DNA from: Heterocephalus glaber
Taxonomy: Eukaryota > Chordata > Mammalia > Rodentia > Bathyergidae
DNA length: 64,000 nucleotides
Direction of reading: 5' to 3'
Assembly (NCBI RefSeq): GCF_000247695.1
Contig: NW_004624733.1
Span: 2,619,278-2,683,277, forward strand
In this document: one piece after another, positions 22,291 to 34,050 of the stretch
Numbering within the stretch: the first letter of the stretch is position 1
How the letters are laid out: each line of letters opens with the position of its first letter
Position numbers and translations under genes: made by a program
The notes under the pieces: generated by a model
Databases searched by the model: none
What the model was told of the DNA's origin: nothing
Seen by the model: only the letters and a program-made list of their open reading frames with translations

Positions 22291-22500
22291 TTGTTGACCA
22301 CTTACTATGAGCTGACATTATGCCAGGTGCTTTACATACATATTCTCATTTAATCAACAGGACCCTCTGAAAGTAGCTACTGTTATTATGCCCACTTTAT
22401 AGATAAACAGAAACTCAAAAAGATTTCACAACTTGCTCATGATTATACATTTGGAAAGTATGTGTGACAAGTCTTGAACCTAGCCTGATTTGACTACAAA
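22290..22500 (-). repeat. MIR SINE, antisense
   Basis: CCACTTACTATGAGCTGACA, GTGCTTTACATACATATTCT and CCCACTTTATAGATAAACAG match the reverse complement of MIR. Confidence 0.65.
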
Positions 22501-23429
22501 CATACACACTGTTTTCTCTACCATTACCCAAACATACCTTTGCTATTTGCCATTAGATGGTTTGAAATTCTTCATGTCATTAGGTGTTCTTTGTGAAAGG
22601 ATTTTAAGGTTTGTAAAGAGTCTCTACAATCACTGTAACTAGGTGGGTACTGTTGGACAGTTAGGTTCCAACACTGAAGGCAAGAACTGAGTCATCTCTT
22701 TGTCCCCAGAATCAAGCACAGTGTCTGAAACTTTCTCAGGATTAAAATGTCAGCTTAATAATTAGTTGGAGAGAAGAAAAGAAGAAAAAGAGCTTCATCT
22801 AAGGTAAAGGGCATATAAGATGGAAGAGAAACAGAAATAAAAACAGCATGTTTGAGAGGAAATGAAGGTAGAATCCTATTCAACCAGAACAGAGAGAATA
22901 TGTATTGGAGGAGTTGGTTACATTAGATTTTTTGAGTTGTGAAGAACAGAAACTCATTCAAATCAACTATATTAAGAAGTAAATTATCAATAAGGAAAAT
23001 AGTGATACCATACAAAAATTCAGGTCTAGAATTGTCTCTCTTAATATGCTCCTACTAAAGTCTGTTTCAAGCTGTCTATTTGCTTCCCTCTGATTACCAA
23101 CTGACTTCTATACTCTTTACTCTTTTATACTCCTATATTTTCTTTACCCCATGGATTAGGTTAACATTTCATCTTGCTCATGGCTCATTATTGCCCATCT
23201 GTTTTCTTTCTGCCTCATAATCATTACAATTTTACTTCCAGCACTAAATGGCCTAATGCAGGCGAAAAGACACAATATTAACATAACCAATATAATGGTT
23301 CAGGGAAGAAGAGGGGCTGTTTGAATAAATAGGCCAGCACTGGACCTTTACTCTAGCCACAATAGGATGTACACATCACTGTCCCTTTGAAAATGGTGTC
23401 TCCTCTGGTTGAAATATATAGTTTTTAAG

Positions 23430-23935
23430 TCACTTGAAATCAATACAGAATCTTCAAAACCCTAAAAAATTGTGCTCCCATTTGACCCAGCTACCCCACT
23501 CTTCAGTATAGACTCTAAAGAATTAAAGTCAGCATTCTATAAAGATACTTGCATATCAATGTTTATTACAGCACAATTCAAACAGCTAAGGTATGTTAAC
23601 AGCCTAGGTGTCTGTCAACTAATGAATGGATAAAAAATGTGGTATGTATACACGACGGAGCTTTATTCAGTCATAAAGAAGAATGAAATCATGTCATTTG
23701 CAAGGAAATGGGTGGACCTGGAGATAATTAATTAAATAACATGAACTGACTCAGAAAAACAAATATTGTATGTTTCCAACATATGTGGAATCTAGAATAA
23801 AAAGATGTGAAAGTAGAAGGCAGACTAGAAGGGAATTAGAGAAAGGACTGGGGAGGAGGAAAAGGGGCAGTGGGAGTTGATCAAGGTATGTTGTACACAT
23901 GCATGAAAATGCCAAAATGAAACCCATTGTTCTTT
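23430..23935 (+). mobile_element. Truncated L1 3' end
   Basis: The text follows the end of L1 ORF2 and its 3'UTR: CCATTTGACCCAGCTA, a 'reach of the cell' stretch (ATGAATGGATAAAAAATGTGG) and a purine-rich tail. Frames are broken. Sense orientation is shown by the order ORF2 end, purine tract, A-rich run. Confidence 0.8.
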
Positions 23936-24380
23936 TTTTTAAGCTGAAAGGTTCCTTTACGATGGCAAATTGGATGATACATAGTTCTACAGCAGAGCTT
24001 CAGTTGCTGGTCATGGGAATCAGGAAGGAGGTCTGAGAAGGACCAGCCCACTCCAGGGCCCACGTCACACAGACCCTCATGTCAGGCATGGCCTCCCACA
24101 TACCTCCCCCAAGCTCTGCCCCCTAGCTCAGTTAAAAACTATGTTGCTTTAATTTTTTCTGGCCATTGAGGATAAACATCTCAATGTCAGAATTTCAGCT
24201 CAACAGTCTCTTTCCAGTGGTGACAATTATGGATGTCCAAGCTCTTGATGAGAAACATTCATTTGACTTCCTTGCAAGGACCAAAGAGATAAAATTTTTT
24301 CTTTATGAGCTGTTGAAATATTAATACATCCTTTAAAAAAACCCAACTAACTGTCCATCTGTGTTCTGTTTTCCTGGAAA

Positions 24381-24464
24381 TTTTTTTTTTTGTTACCAGG
24401 GATCAAACTCAGGACCTTGTACTTGTAAGGCAGGTGCGGTGCCACTGAACTAAATCCCTGGCCC
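24381..24464 (-). repeat. ID-like tRNA SINE
   Basis: T-run, TACCAGGGATCAAACTCAGG, GCCACTGAACTAAATCCC. Confidence 0.9.
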
Positions 24465-24599
24465 TTTTCTAGAAGATTTCTTGATCACTCCTCCAATAGC
24501 TAGAAAGATTGTGTATCTGGGAACAAAGAATCAGGATGCTTTAAATTAAGCAATAAAAATCCTACTGTGACATTCATATCTAAATCATGGGCTGGAGGC

Positions 24600-25409
24600 A
24601 AGGAAGAGGGTGCAGACACTTTAATTTAGAAGCAGGGCACATCCTTTTAGGAAGGCCTTGAGGAGACAGAAACATCAACAAGCTGGAAATGCTGTCAGAG
24701 AAGACCCAGTTCTGTCCATACTCCCCATGAGGGACAATGCAGCCACTGCATTTTTACTTCTCAGCACTGAAGACCCATCCTCCGACCCTTGGCACTCTCC
24801 AATGCCCTGCACACTAAGTTAGGTGGTCCCTGGCTAAAACAGGAATAATTCAAGAGTTGGATCCAACTTCCCAGGGACCCAAGTGGCATTCCCTTCAAGA
24901 TGCTTCAAGTAGGATCAGGGAGGGCAGCTCTCAGCTCAGGCAGCTGAGGGGCAGAAGGAGAAAAGGTGAGGAAGGGAGGGTGCCCAGGCTCCTAACAGCA
25001 ACAAAAGGTGACCAGCAACACAAGGACTTCCTTGTGTGGAGAAGTCCTGCTGCCACAGCCACCTTATCTCTGTGTGGGGACAGACTAGGATGAGTCTTTG
25101 CAACCAACAACAACATCCATACACTTCAATTTCCTTACATATGTATGTATATATGGAGATATATTTTTAATTTTTTTAACTGAAATAAATGCAGCACATT
25201 CAGGTTCATTTCCCCTTTGCCAAAAGCTGCTCGGTCCGTCCCCTACCCTGAGCGGTTTATACCTTCAGGCCTGCCACCAGGCTCACCTTCTCTAGGGAAA
25301 GTGGCTCCAGGACAAGAAGACAAGAGGATACACCACAAGTGCCAGGGAGGAGAGCCTACCTTAATGAGACTTGTTTCTAACCCTGAGTACCTAAGGAATT
25401 GTAAAGGAC
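24600..25409 (-). other. Probable 3'UTR part of the ZFYVE1 retrocopy
   Basis: This segment is GC-richer than its surroundings and directly follows the ZFYVE1-like coding end on the - strand. It has no conserved reading frame, as expected of a UTR. An AT-rich patch at about 25140-25190 interrupts it. The attribution is by position only. A different origin is possible. Confidence 0.4.
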
Positions 25410-25950
25410 TCATGAAGGGAGCTGGGGCTAAAAGTCACCTGCTTCCTTTTATTGCAGTTGAAGCAAACTTGGACAGGATGGTTCCAGCCTCCAGAGGGGA
25501 CAGCCTAACAGTCATGGGAGCACTTGTCACGTCACAGAAGCTCTGGCCACAGGCACAGCAGTAGTGCTTGGAGAGCTTGACACTGAGCTCCTCATGGCAG
25601 TTGTGGTGGTGCAGGATCTCGTGGTCAGGCACACATTATGCTGGTCTGGCTGCATCCTTCACCAGCCCTGGTGCTCCATTAACGGTTGTCACTATAGCTC
25701 CTAGGTGTTCTCCACTGCCTCGCCCACATGCCAAGCAGTGAGTTCTGTCTTCATTATCTCCCTGTGCCTCAGTGATATCTAGCTGGGCATTCCTGGTGTC
25801 ATCGGAGATGTCACATACCTGCACTGGCACAGGTCCTAGGCCATGCTTGGGATAAATAGCTGTAGCAGAAGCCCTCCCCACAGGCCCAGGAGTGATGCTT
25901 GGTGTTGAAAGGGAAATAAACATCTCTGTAGCTAAGGCTGGACTTTGTGC
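25410..25950 (-). pseudogene. ZFYVE1P: Processed pseudogene of ZFYVE1 (DFCP1), tandem FYVE-domain end
   Basis: On the - strand, broken frames read through the C-terminal part of ZFYVE1 without introns. They give NTKHH then ACGEGFC (first FYVE), then GPVPVQVCDISDDTRNAQL, then LVKDAARPA, then PDHEILHHHNCHEE and KLSKHYCCACGQSFCD (second FYVE), ending near VCFNCNK. The parent's FYVE pair is encoded by several exons, so loss of introns points to a retrocopy. In-frame stops (one near 25633), frameshifts and lost zinc ligands show it is dead. Sequence at lower coordinates (possibly to about 24.6 kb) is probably its 3'UTR, but I could not fix the end or see target duplications. The parent protein binds PI3P on ER/Golgi membranes in autophagosome formation. 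Confidence 0.85.
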
Positions 25951-26365
25951 TCACAGAGGAGGCCACTTAGGCCTTACTTAATTCTCCTCTGGTCCTTGAC
26001 ACATTTGGTACCTGTTACATGGTCAATAGTTCCAAGGCAGGGTGGCATGGCAGAGGAGAAATAGTTCATGGCAGGCAGAAGTCAGTAAGGCTGTAAGCAG
26101 CAAAGTAGTGAAGGAGCAAGTGATAACAGTAGTCCTCTTTCAGTCTCTTACTTTCTGTCCAGGGTAGCCACCCTTAGGGGAGGTAGCACTCACACCCAGG
26201 GTGGGGCACCCTTAATCCCAGCATTGCACTATGAATCATTCCCAGCATCATATCCTTAATCCCAGCAGAACATACTCTAGATCTAGCCATCTCTGAAAAG
26301 CCCCACCTCTGACTACATGAGGCATTAGGCTTTGAGCTTCTAGATACAAGCCATAACAGAGGTCT

Positions 26366-26408
26366 TTTACTTTCTTGGTTAGATTAATTTATAGGTATTT
26401 ATTTTTTT
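26366..26408 (-). mobile_element. L1 ORF2 fragment
   Basis: CTTGGTTAGATTAATTTATA plus AGGTATTTATT on the + strand is the antisense of a well-known L1 ORF2 stretch. It lies immediately next to the start of ORF1, so the ORF1 body and much of ORF2 are missing between them. Confidence 0.5.
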
Positions 26409-26575
26409 AAAAAACTCATTGAACATTTATTAATTAAATCCTTTATCTGTTTATTTACATCCTCTTTGCGCTCACTGAACATCTTATGCATTTACTTATT
26501 TGACTCTTCTTTGATCTCTTCAAATATTTCACTCATTTGGTTTTTAAGTTCTTTGCTTGAAAATTCCTCCATTTT
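26409..26575 (-). pseudogene. L1 ORF1 N-terminal fragment
   Basis: On the - strand, from an ATG at about 26575, the frame reads MEEFSSKELKNQMSEIFEEI, then KEESNK, then HKMFSERKEDVNKQIKDLIN. This is a Lys/Glu-rich coiled-coil N-terminus typical of L1 ORF1p. One stop interrupts it. The remaining ORF1 is absent. Confidence 0.65.
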
Positions 26576-27397
26576 GGTGCCCAGGAGATCGGTTGCAGGA
26601 GTTTAGAGTTTTTGGAGGCATCTTGTTGCTTTGTTTTCTCATGTTTCCATTGCTTTTGTGCTGAGAGTTGTAGATAAGTTAGGCTAGAGACTTCTGTCCC
26701 TACTGTGGAGACCTCTTTATTTAGTATATGTTTCCCCATTATGTAACCTTGACTTTGGTTATGTTTTGGTGTTCAGGCATCTATTCAACCTACTCAATGT
26801 AACAGGATCAGTCCTGGTCACTGTATTGCAAGGTAAGAACAAATACTGGCTATATCAGCATCTATAGAACCAACCATATATCAATCATACAATTTTAAAA
26901 TTATTTAAAATTTTTCACATTTTTTTCAATAACCCAGAAAGACCATAAAATAGGACCAGTGACAAGCAGGCTGAGATACAGAGGATAAGGGAAGAATAAG
27001 GGAGGGAGAAAAGGAAGAGAATAGCTCAGAAATAAGGAAAGAACAAAAAAGAGACAACAGCAAATCAAAGAAAAGAGAACTTGGATGATTTTAAAAATCT
27101 GGAATAGAGGGAGGGGGAGAGATGGTTTGAGAGGTTATTTTCAGGGTTGAGGAAAAAGAAGAGGGGTAGAAGTATAATTAGACATTGAGGGAAGCTTTAA
27201 GAAGGTCAGAACCAGTTAATATGCTGATAGAAAGCTTATACATGAATTTTCCATATACAATTTTTGGTAAGGGTTAACCTGATATGACTATGAGACATAC
27301 TATATAAACTGAAGCAATAATTAATACTTATTTTCCATATTATATATGCAAACACCTCACATATTCACATATATATGCCAGATGAATGGAGAAAAAG

Positions 27398-27440
<43 letters not shown>

Positions 27441-28930
27441 TCTTCTCAGTCCTATTTATACTGCAGACAGAATTAAACCAGTGTACTTTCCCCCTGTGGC
27501 ACTTGCAGGGGCTGAGCTCCAGTCCTCTGTGGTTGTGACAAGCAGGTTGGGTGTGTCAACTGGTACTTAAACTGGTTCCTCTCCAATGACTTGTTCTTTT
27601 GCCTACCAGTGAGTGAAGGAGCTGGTTGTGTTGGGCGGGGAGGGTTCTTGGCTGACCACCTAGACAGCTTCTCATTCCCTCTGCAGGTAGAGCTCTGTTA
27701 GGTTTCAGCTGTGTTTCTGAGTGTGTGGCTAGCCTGAGGTTTTTGCCTCTGTCATCTGATAGGGAACCTTTCGTTGTACTGGATGGGGGAGGGCACAGTG
27801 TGATGGGTAAAGTGCACAGTCTTCTGCTCATCTCTGGAGGAGTTTCTTTGGTCTCCTTCCCCTTCCCTCCATGATAATCTCGGCATCTGCTTACATCTGT
27901 TCTTCCTATACCTCCCCAGGTGAATGTGCAGTGCAACACTTTCTGACCACACCACCCCTCTCATTTTCCACCTGCACCAAACTCTCTGCCCTGCCTCAGA
28001 AAGAATCTCTATCCAGCTGGCAAATTCATTGGCATTTGTGACTCAGTGGAGGAGGGCCCTTCTGCTTGAAATTCAGTGGTGTTTAGGGGATGATTGGAGA
28101 GAGATTTACATGATGCAGGGATCAGCAGCTTTTGGTGGGCAGCGCAGGGATCCCACCTGGGTGCCAAGCTCTGTAGTGTTTGGAGGGACAGGAGAGAGCT
28201 CTCATGGGTGCAGAGTCCAGGGGCCTTTGGGTGAAGGTGGTAGATCTGGCACTGCTCCAGTGTCTTTTCCACCCTTAGAACACAGCCAGTGCATGCTCCT
28301 GTGACTCACTGGCCCACAGATCCCTAAATGACTGGTTCTATTTTCCTAACCAGGACTGTGCCCTTGTTGATTTCTGACCAGGCCTCATTAATCTCAACTC
28401 AATCTCTGCCCTGTTAGTGATTCCCTGGCTTGAGCTTTCCTTAATGCCCTAATCTGAGGAGGCCTTCTCTTGCCAATACATTGCTTGCTAGGTTTCATCT
28501 CTGCATGGAAAGAGCGTTAGGACAGCTAGGCACTGGCTGCTAGGCCGGGTGCTATTGGTAGCAGTCCAGGAGCAGGCTTCTTCCCTGGGGGAATTAATCG
28601 GGGGATTAGATCTTCTCCCAAGATGGCATGTTCTCTTGACCTGGGATTTAGGCAATTCTGGGATTGAGAAGAGCCCTGTTTCTTTTTCTAAATACCCCTA
28701 ATATGGGAATTCATCTGATGGCAGAACCTTCTTTGAGTTGCTTTCCTGTGTTTGGGTTTTTGTCAGGCCCATTTCCAAGTATGTGTAGGTCTTGGTGGGT
28801 ATCTGGTGTGTGCTGCTGCCTCTAGCCTTCCATGTTGTCTCTCCTCTCAATACATTCTCAGTGGCCATCTCTGCTTTCCTGTTCTCTTCCCTCTTCCCCT
28901 CCCTCCTTACTTCCATTTACATTTGTTTGC
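26576..28930 (-). mobile_element. Putative L1 5'UTR (antisense)
   Basis: This is the 2.3-kb region upstream, on the - strand, of the L1 ORF1 start at 26575. It is AT-rich with purine tracts near the ORF and GC-richer further out (27.5-28.9 kb), with several chance frames of 60-127 codons and no known protein. A (CA)n tract at 27401-27437 interrupts it and a solo LTR adjoins it at 28934. The outer limit is uncertain, so the tail could be another element. Confidence 0.45.
27401..27437 (+). repeat. (CA)n microsatellite
   Basis: Eighteen uninterrupted CA units inside the L1 5'UTR-like block. Confidence 0.97.
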
Positions 28931-28933
28931 TTG

Positions 28934-29339
28934 TGTGATAGCCAACCTGACTCCATCTTGAGCCTCAACATCAGTTTGTACCTGTGCTTGGACAAAGTGG
29001 TTGTGCTTGGATAAACCACCCCAAATCCCTGCATCCTGTTTGACAGTAAATTTGCTGCAATTGCAGGATGTTTTGTAGCTCACCTAGTGTGTGAAAGAAA
29101 CTTCCTTGTGCTCCACCCCACAACTGGGCATGGTTCTGCTTCTGTAAAATTCCACTTGCTCTCCCCTGAGCCCTCCCCAACTGAAAGCATGATTTAAAAG
29201 GAGAAATCAAACTCTTTCTCAGGGCCAAGAGAATTTTCTGGGCACTAGCCCCCTCATGGCTGCCAACTTTAATAAATGGACTTTAATCTGAAGCAGAGTG
29301 TGGCGCATCTCTATTTTTCTAACTCGCTTGTCCATAACA
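28934..29339 (+). mobile_element. Solo LTR, gammaretrovirus-like (ERV1), with 4-bp target duplication
   Basis: The 406-bp segment begins TGTGATAGCC and ends CCATAACA (TGT...ACA). It is flanked on both sides by CTTG (28930-28933 and 29340-29343). A TATA-like TTTAAAA lies at 29193-29199 and a poly(A) signal AATAAA at 29271-29276, in the right order for U3-R-U5 on the + strand. A 4-bp duplication fits gammaretroviral integration. No gag, pol or env sequence adjoins it, so it is a solo LTR left after recombination. Confidence 0.75.
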
Positions 29340-30284
29340 CTTGCTTATCTCATCTTGACTTATTTTTTCTTTTATGTTTCTGGACCCTGTCCCCTTCCAA
29401 ATCCATCCAAAACCGATGTGACATGTTTTTCCAAGCTCCATAAATTTCTAATATGCTGCAGGAAATAGGTGACTGAATCTGTTACGTATGTGGACATGGG
29501 TCTGAGTATACTTCCTTGAAGGCCTTTCAATTTAGAACTCATGGAGATGTTGGGCAGTGAATATCCACACTTGGTTGTTTCAAATGCATCAGAAAGTACA
29601 GTTAATAATCACACGTGTAGTTATCAGATTCGCACCTCCAAGCAAATCTGGGTTGTTCTTTGCTTCCCTCTTCTGGTATGTTTCTTCTTTTTTGATTTCT
29701 TCAGTGTAGCTATATTTTGCAGCTGTAATTTGTAATGTAGTCAATGCATTACTGTATTAACCAGTCAATAAGTCCAGAGGAGCATCCAAATATGTGCCCT
29801 CTCAACCTCTCTTTCTCAGCATCTGAGGTGTTCTCATTTCAAAAAATGGGCTGACATCAATGGGGCTATAAAGACTAGAAAAAAGAAACTGAGACTTGGA
29901 ATTAGACATTATGCTGAGGTAGTGGATAAAGCAGAACTCAGCTGGGATAATGAGCTTTGTTTGGATAGTGGAGGGGATCTCTCCCTAAGGGTCTACTTCA
30001 AATGACTTCAAATTCCAATCAGATAAACAAATTAATAAAGGAGCAAATACAATAAGATATGGAGTGCTGGCTAAAAACATTCATTTTAAGCATTTCAAAC
30101 GTTGAGTTTGGCACACCAAGTATGTCAGTGGGCTAAATTTGCCCTATGGGACATCAGTTTGTCATCTCCGCAAGATGAACAGGACTTGCTGTTTAGGGAA
30201 TATACCCACAAGGATCGGTGGTGAGCCATCAAAGAAGTCACCCCAGGAAGGTTCAGCTGGGAATAACAGCTGATAGGGAGTATT

Positions 30285-30368
30285 TTTTTTTTTTTGATAC
30301 CGGGGATCGAACTCGGGTCCTTGCGCTTCCATGGCAGGCAGCAAAACCACTGAGCTAAATCCCCGACC
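30285..30368 (-). repeat. ID-like tRNA SINE
   Basis: GATACCGGGGATCGAACTCG, CCACTGAGCTAAATCCCCG. CTGATAGGGAGTATT before it recurs once changed after it. Confidence 0.92.
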
Positions 30369-30639
30369 TGACAGGGAGTATTTTTTTATGTCATACAGTT
30401 TGAGGGAAGTAACCCAGCAGTTAACAGGATCCCAGCTCCATGGATTAGAGCGGCATGAGGCAGTTCTAGAGTAGAAGACTCAAAACCCTCTGTGGTATTA
30501 GAGGGAATAAGACAGAATTCCCAGCTAGGAAGGCCTAGGTTGTGAGGTTGGTAATCTTTACTGTGAATTAAAACAAGGATGCAACAAATTCAAGACCAGG
30601 CATCAGTTTTTAATAAATTACTTGTCTGCTGAACTAGTG

Positions 30640-30707
30640 ATCTCTCTCTCCCCCTCTTGCTCCCTCTTCCTCTTCTTCTCCTTCTCCTTCTCTTTCTCTC
30701 TCTCTCT
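30640..30707 (+). repeat. Pyrimidine-rich tract
   Basis: TCTC/CTTC-rich run directly before a SINE fragment; probably grown from the SINE tail. Confidence 0.8.
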
Positions 30708-30749
30708 CCATCAAACCCAGGACCTTCACTCTGAGCTATATCCACAGCC
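30708..30749 (-). repeat. ID-like SINE fragment
   Basis: CATCAAACCCAGGACC and CTGAGCTATATCCACAGCC follow a CT-rich tract; the middle is deleted. Confidence 0.55.
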
Positions 30750-30771
30750 TTAAAAACTTAAAAATTTTTTT

Positions 30772-31592
30772 TGAGTGAAATGCGTAGACATTTCTCAAAA
30801 GAAGAACAAATGGTCAACACACACATGAAAAAAATGTTCAACATCACTGGCCATTACAGAAATGTAAATTAAAGCAGCACTGAGATTTCATCTTACTCTA
30901 ATAAAAATGATTATCATCAAGAAATCAAATAACAACAAATGCTGTTGAAGCTACTGGGAAAAAGAGCCCTTCTACGTTTTTGGTTGCAAGATAAACTAGT
31001 ACAATCACTACAGAAATCTGTATGGAGAGTCCTCAGAAAGCTAAAAATAGAAATTCTATTTGACCCAGCTATTCTCCTTCTGTGTAATCTTCGCAAAAGA
31101 GTTAAAGATACTATATTACAGTGACATATGCACACCCATTTTTATAGCAGCACAATTCATAGTAGCTAAATCTTGGAGGTGGCCTATATGTCCATGAATA
31201 GATGAATGGATAAAGAAAATGTGTTCACACAGTGGAGTGCTATTCTGCCATAAAGGATAAACTTGAATCATTTGTAGGAAAATTGATGCATCTAAAGACC
31301 ACAATGTAAAGTGAAATTAATCATATACAGAAACTTAAATATTGCATTATTTCTCTTACATGAAAAACCCAAAATATACATAAAGAGCAAATTAAAGACA
31401 GATAATAAGAAGTAGAGAGAAAGATCTTTTTCAAATAGGAAGAGGATCAAGAAATGGAGGGAGGGGAAGGGAGTGGGATAAAAAATAATTGAGATGTGTT
31501 GTGTATATGTACCAACTTCCTATAAGGAATGTAATTATTATGTGCTGCAACCATGTATTAATAAAAAATAAAAATGGGAAAAACTTTAAAAA
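30772..31592 (+). mobile_element. Truncated L1 3' end
   Basis: This is a decayed ORF2 C-terminus. The residual frame at 30939-31124 still shows LVQSLQKSVWRVLRKL and then FDPAILLL. It is followed by L1 3'UTR and an A-rich end near 31560-31590. Its 3'UTR closely resembles the fragment at 4185-4352, so both come from one family. Confidence 0.85.
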
Positions 31593-32198
31593 ATTTTTTT
31601 GTTCTGGGTGATGGGTCCTGAATGGGTTTCTAGGTACTTATGTGCGATGAAGACTTGGACATGGCATGTGATGGTTTGGAAAAAGCAGCCAAGTTTAATG
31701 ACATTTAATTAGGCAATGGTATGCCCAGACTGAGCGGGCTTGTGGTGGCTGAAAGGAAGATGGCAGGAATGCTGAATGTGTTGGTCTTAAAAACTTAAAA
31801 TGTTGTGCCAGGTCTAGGGCGGCTCCCATTGGGTCTTCCAGAGCGTGACTGACACCGTGATTGACAGGGTGAGGTCAGTTGTTTCTATCACGCATGTCCT
31901 TTCCCATAATTCACTCTGTTACACTTGGATGTATGAGATGTAATCCATATGCATGAAATTTCAATGAGCTCCAAGTGAACTATGGTTACTAGAGGTTAGC
32001 TGGAAAATCTTGCAAGCATATGTCTTGGTTTGAGACTTTTCAGAATTTTCCAAGGGGATGCCAGTAGTCTTTGTCTTTCTTTTTTCTGCCTCTGGGTTGT
32101 TGGTCTTAGGACAAAAGTATGGGGGCGGTGTGTTGACCCTGGGGTGTTGCCAGATTCAGGTGAGTAAGGCAATGGTGCCATAGCCCCAGCATATTACT
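31593..32198. other. Unassigned intergenic DNA
   Basis: Moderate GC content and a repeated ACTGACACCGTGATTGACA feel suggest an old repeat, but no family is recognised. Confidence 0.4.
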
Positions 32199-32298
32199 TT
32201 CATGCAGAGTCTTGCTAAATTTTCTAGACTGCATTTGAACTTGCCATCCTCCTGCCTCACCTCCCAGAATGCTGGAATTACAGCTATCACACCAGGTT
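32199..32298 (-). repeat. 7SL-derived SINE
   Basis: AGAGTCTTGCTAAATTTTCT, CATCCTCCTGCCTCACCTCC and GCTGGAATTACAGC. Confidence 0.65.
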
Positions 32299-33879
32299 GT
32301 GATACTTATTTTTTTTCTTAAAGACTTTTAAATTGCTTTTATAAGAAAGTTAAAAAATTATAGAGAAGCATAGTAAAAAATAACTTTTGGAGTTTCTTAC
32401 TTAAGAGAGGACAGGACTGTCTCTAAAGCTTGGGGTTGAGGAGGGCATCAAGAACTTCTGTCTTTGGGACCAGGACTCGTGCAGCATGGGGGAGAGGATA
32501 TCATGGTAGGAGGTAGAAATGGGTTGACCAGACTTCATGAATTATCTAGAGCATGGCTAATTTCAAGGCTATTTCAGATTTATCATGATTTGAAAATATT
32601 AAAAATATTGCAGTTGAGAACCATAACATAAAACCTAGCTCTTAGTTAGATCTTCAGTATTCATCATATAGCTTAATACTTTTTAGGAGTTATAAAATCT
32701 TAGGTGTAACCCTTACTAAAATTTGTGTCAATTCCTTGTTTGGAGTTATGAACTACTTTGTGATACTTATCATACTGATCTTCCCTATCATGGATTATAT
32801 TGTCTTGGAATAATTCTGGTTTTGCTGAATACATGTTTAGAAGAATATGAATCTTTACAGTCATCAACTATTGGCCTATTTTATGCAATAGTTGTTGGCG
32901 GCCGTATGTATTTCAGTATAGGAATGACTAAGTAACAAGTCCCTTGAGACTAAAACTGTATAGTTCAGGCCAAAATTCATTGCTGTCTGCTGAAATGTTA
33001 CCATGTTAAATTCTAATTTTAGAATTTATATTCAAAAGCTATTAGTTGAATTTTAGAATGAATGATATTTTGTCTATTTTTATGAAAAAGATATTTTAGA
33101 AGAGAAACATGATATTTGAAGGAGAAACATATCAGCCTAGTATTCGCTGGTCTATTCTTAAATTGCACTCACACTTCTTCTAAAATAAACCAAATAAATC
33201 ACCATCAGACCACCATATAATGGCATTTTCAATGAATAGGGGCTTTGTGTGTAACATGTTTCCAAATGTAAAATCTCAGATCTCTCCTGTGGGACTGCCA
33301 CAGTGAGTGCACTCATGCATCCTAACATCCGATGTTTTAACATTATTTGAATGCTTATGTTTTCTTTAAACTTCCTCTTTTCAATTTTTGGTAATAGTTA
33401 TATCTGTTTTAGTAATTTTGTGATTTAGAAACTTCCTTCTGCAAGAATGTTTTAAAAATAGAACCATTATTTCTTTAGAAACTTGAAAAAATATAGTAAA
33501 AGTGGTGAGAAATTGAATTATAAGAATTCTTAAGAGAATTTGTACCAAGGATATTTTTCTCATAGGTTGTAGTTTAAGGTATTTATATAGGTACTGCTAG
33601 AAGAAATGATGAAAACATCTCTAGCTGAATCATAAGTGAATGTTTAGTGGATTAATTAAAAAATAGAAACTCAGGAAATAGAAATTCTAATCTAAGCTTT
33701 CATAATGTCAGACCATTCATTTTACTGTTATCTTGACTTTGTACCTTATGAAAAAGTGGGAAAAGTATTAATAAATAACCACTTAACAGCATGGAAAGAA
33801 TGAAAGAGCCTTTATGGCAGCACAGAGAGAAACCAACCTCAGGACAGGTTTGTCACTTAACATATCCACATTAATTTAG
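32299..33879. other. Unassigned intergenic DNA
   Basis: Contains a 70-codon frame at 32723-32935 with no recognisable domain; otherwise unique AT-rich sequence. Confidence 0.5.
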
Positions 33880-34050
33880 AAAAATGACTTTATTCTTCAG
33901 AGGCTGTCATTTTTCCTCATCTGTCTAATATAGATAACATCTTATTTACCTTGGAAGACTGTAGGAAAGAACAAAAATGAAATAATGTTGGAAAAGGATT
34001 TATAAATTGCAAAGAGCTGTATAGTGCAAGTTATTATTTCAGAAATAGCA
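33880..34050 (+). repeat. MIR SINE
   Basis: TTTTCCTCATCTGTCTAATA, CCTTGGAAGACTGTAGGAAA and GTATAGTGCAAGTTATTATT match MIR in order. Confidence 0.6.

Noticed and set aside
21198..22318. Cluster of 67-124-codon frames on both strands
   Set aside because: No frame resembles a known protein and they overlap each other; the block looks like retroelement non-coding sequence.
24857..25632. Several short frames on both strands
   Set aside because: They fall in the ZFYVE1 retrocopy or its likely 3'UTR and are chance frames or pseudogene remains.
27401..27437. Repeats considered as a CRISPR array
   Set aside because: Simple CA dinucleotides and dispersed SINEs only; no spaced direct repeats, and the DNA is mammalian.
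27556..28304. 127- and 126-codon frames
   Set aside because: They overlap on opposite strands within the L1 5'UTR-like block and show no domain.
32723..32935. 70-codon hydrophobic frame
   Set aside because: No splice context, no recognised family and no conservation evidence; left as unassigned.
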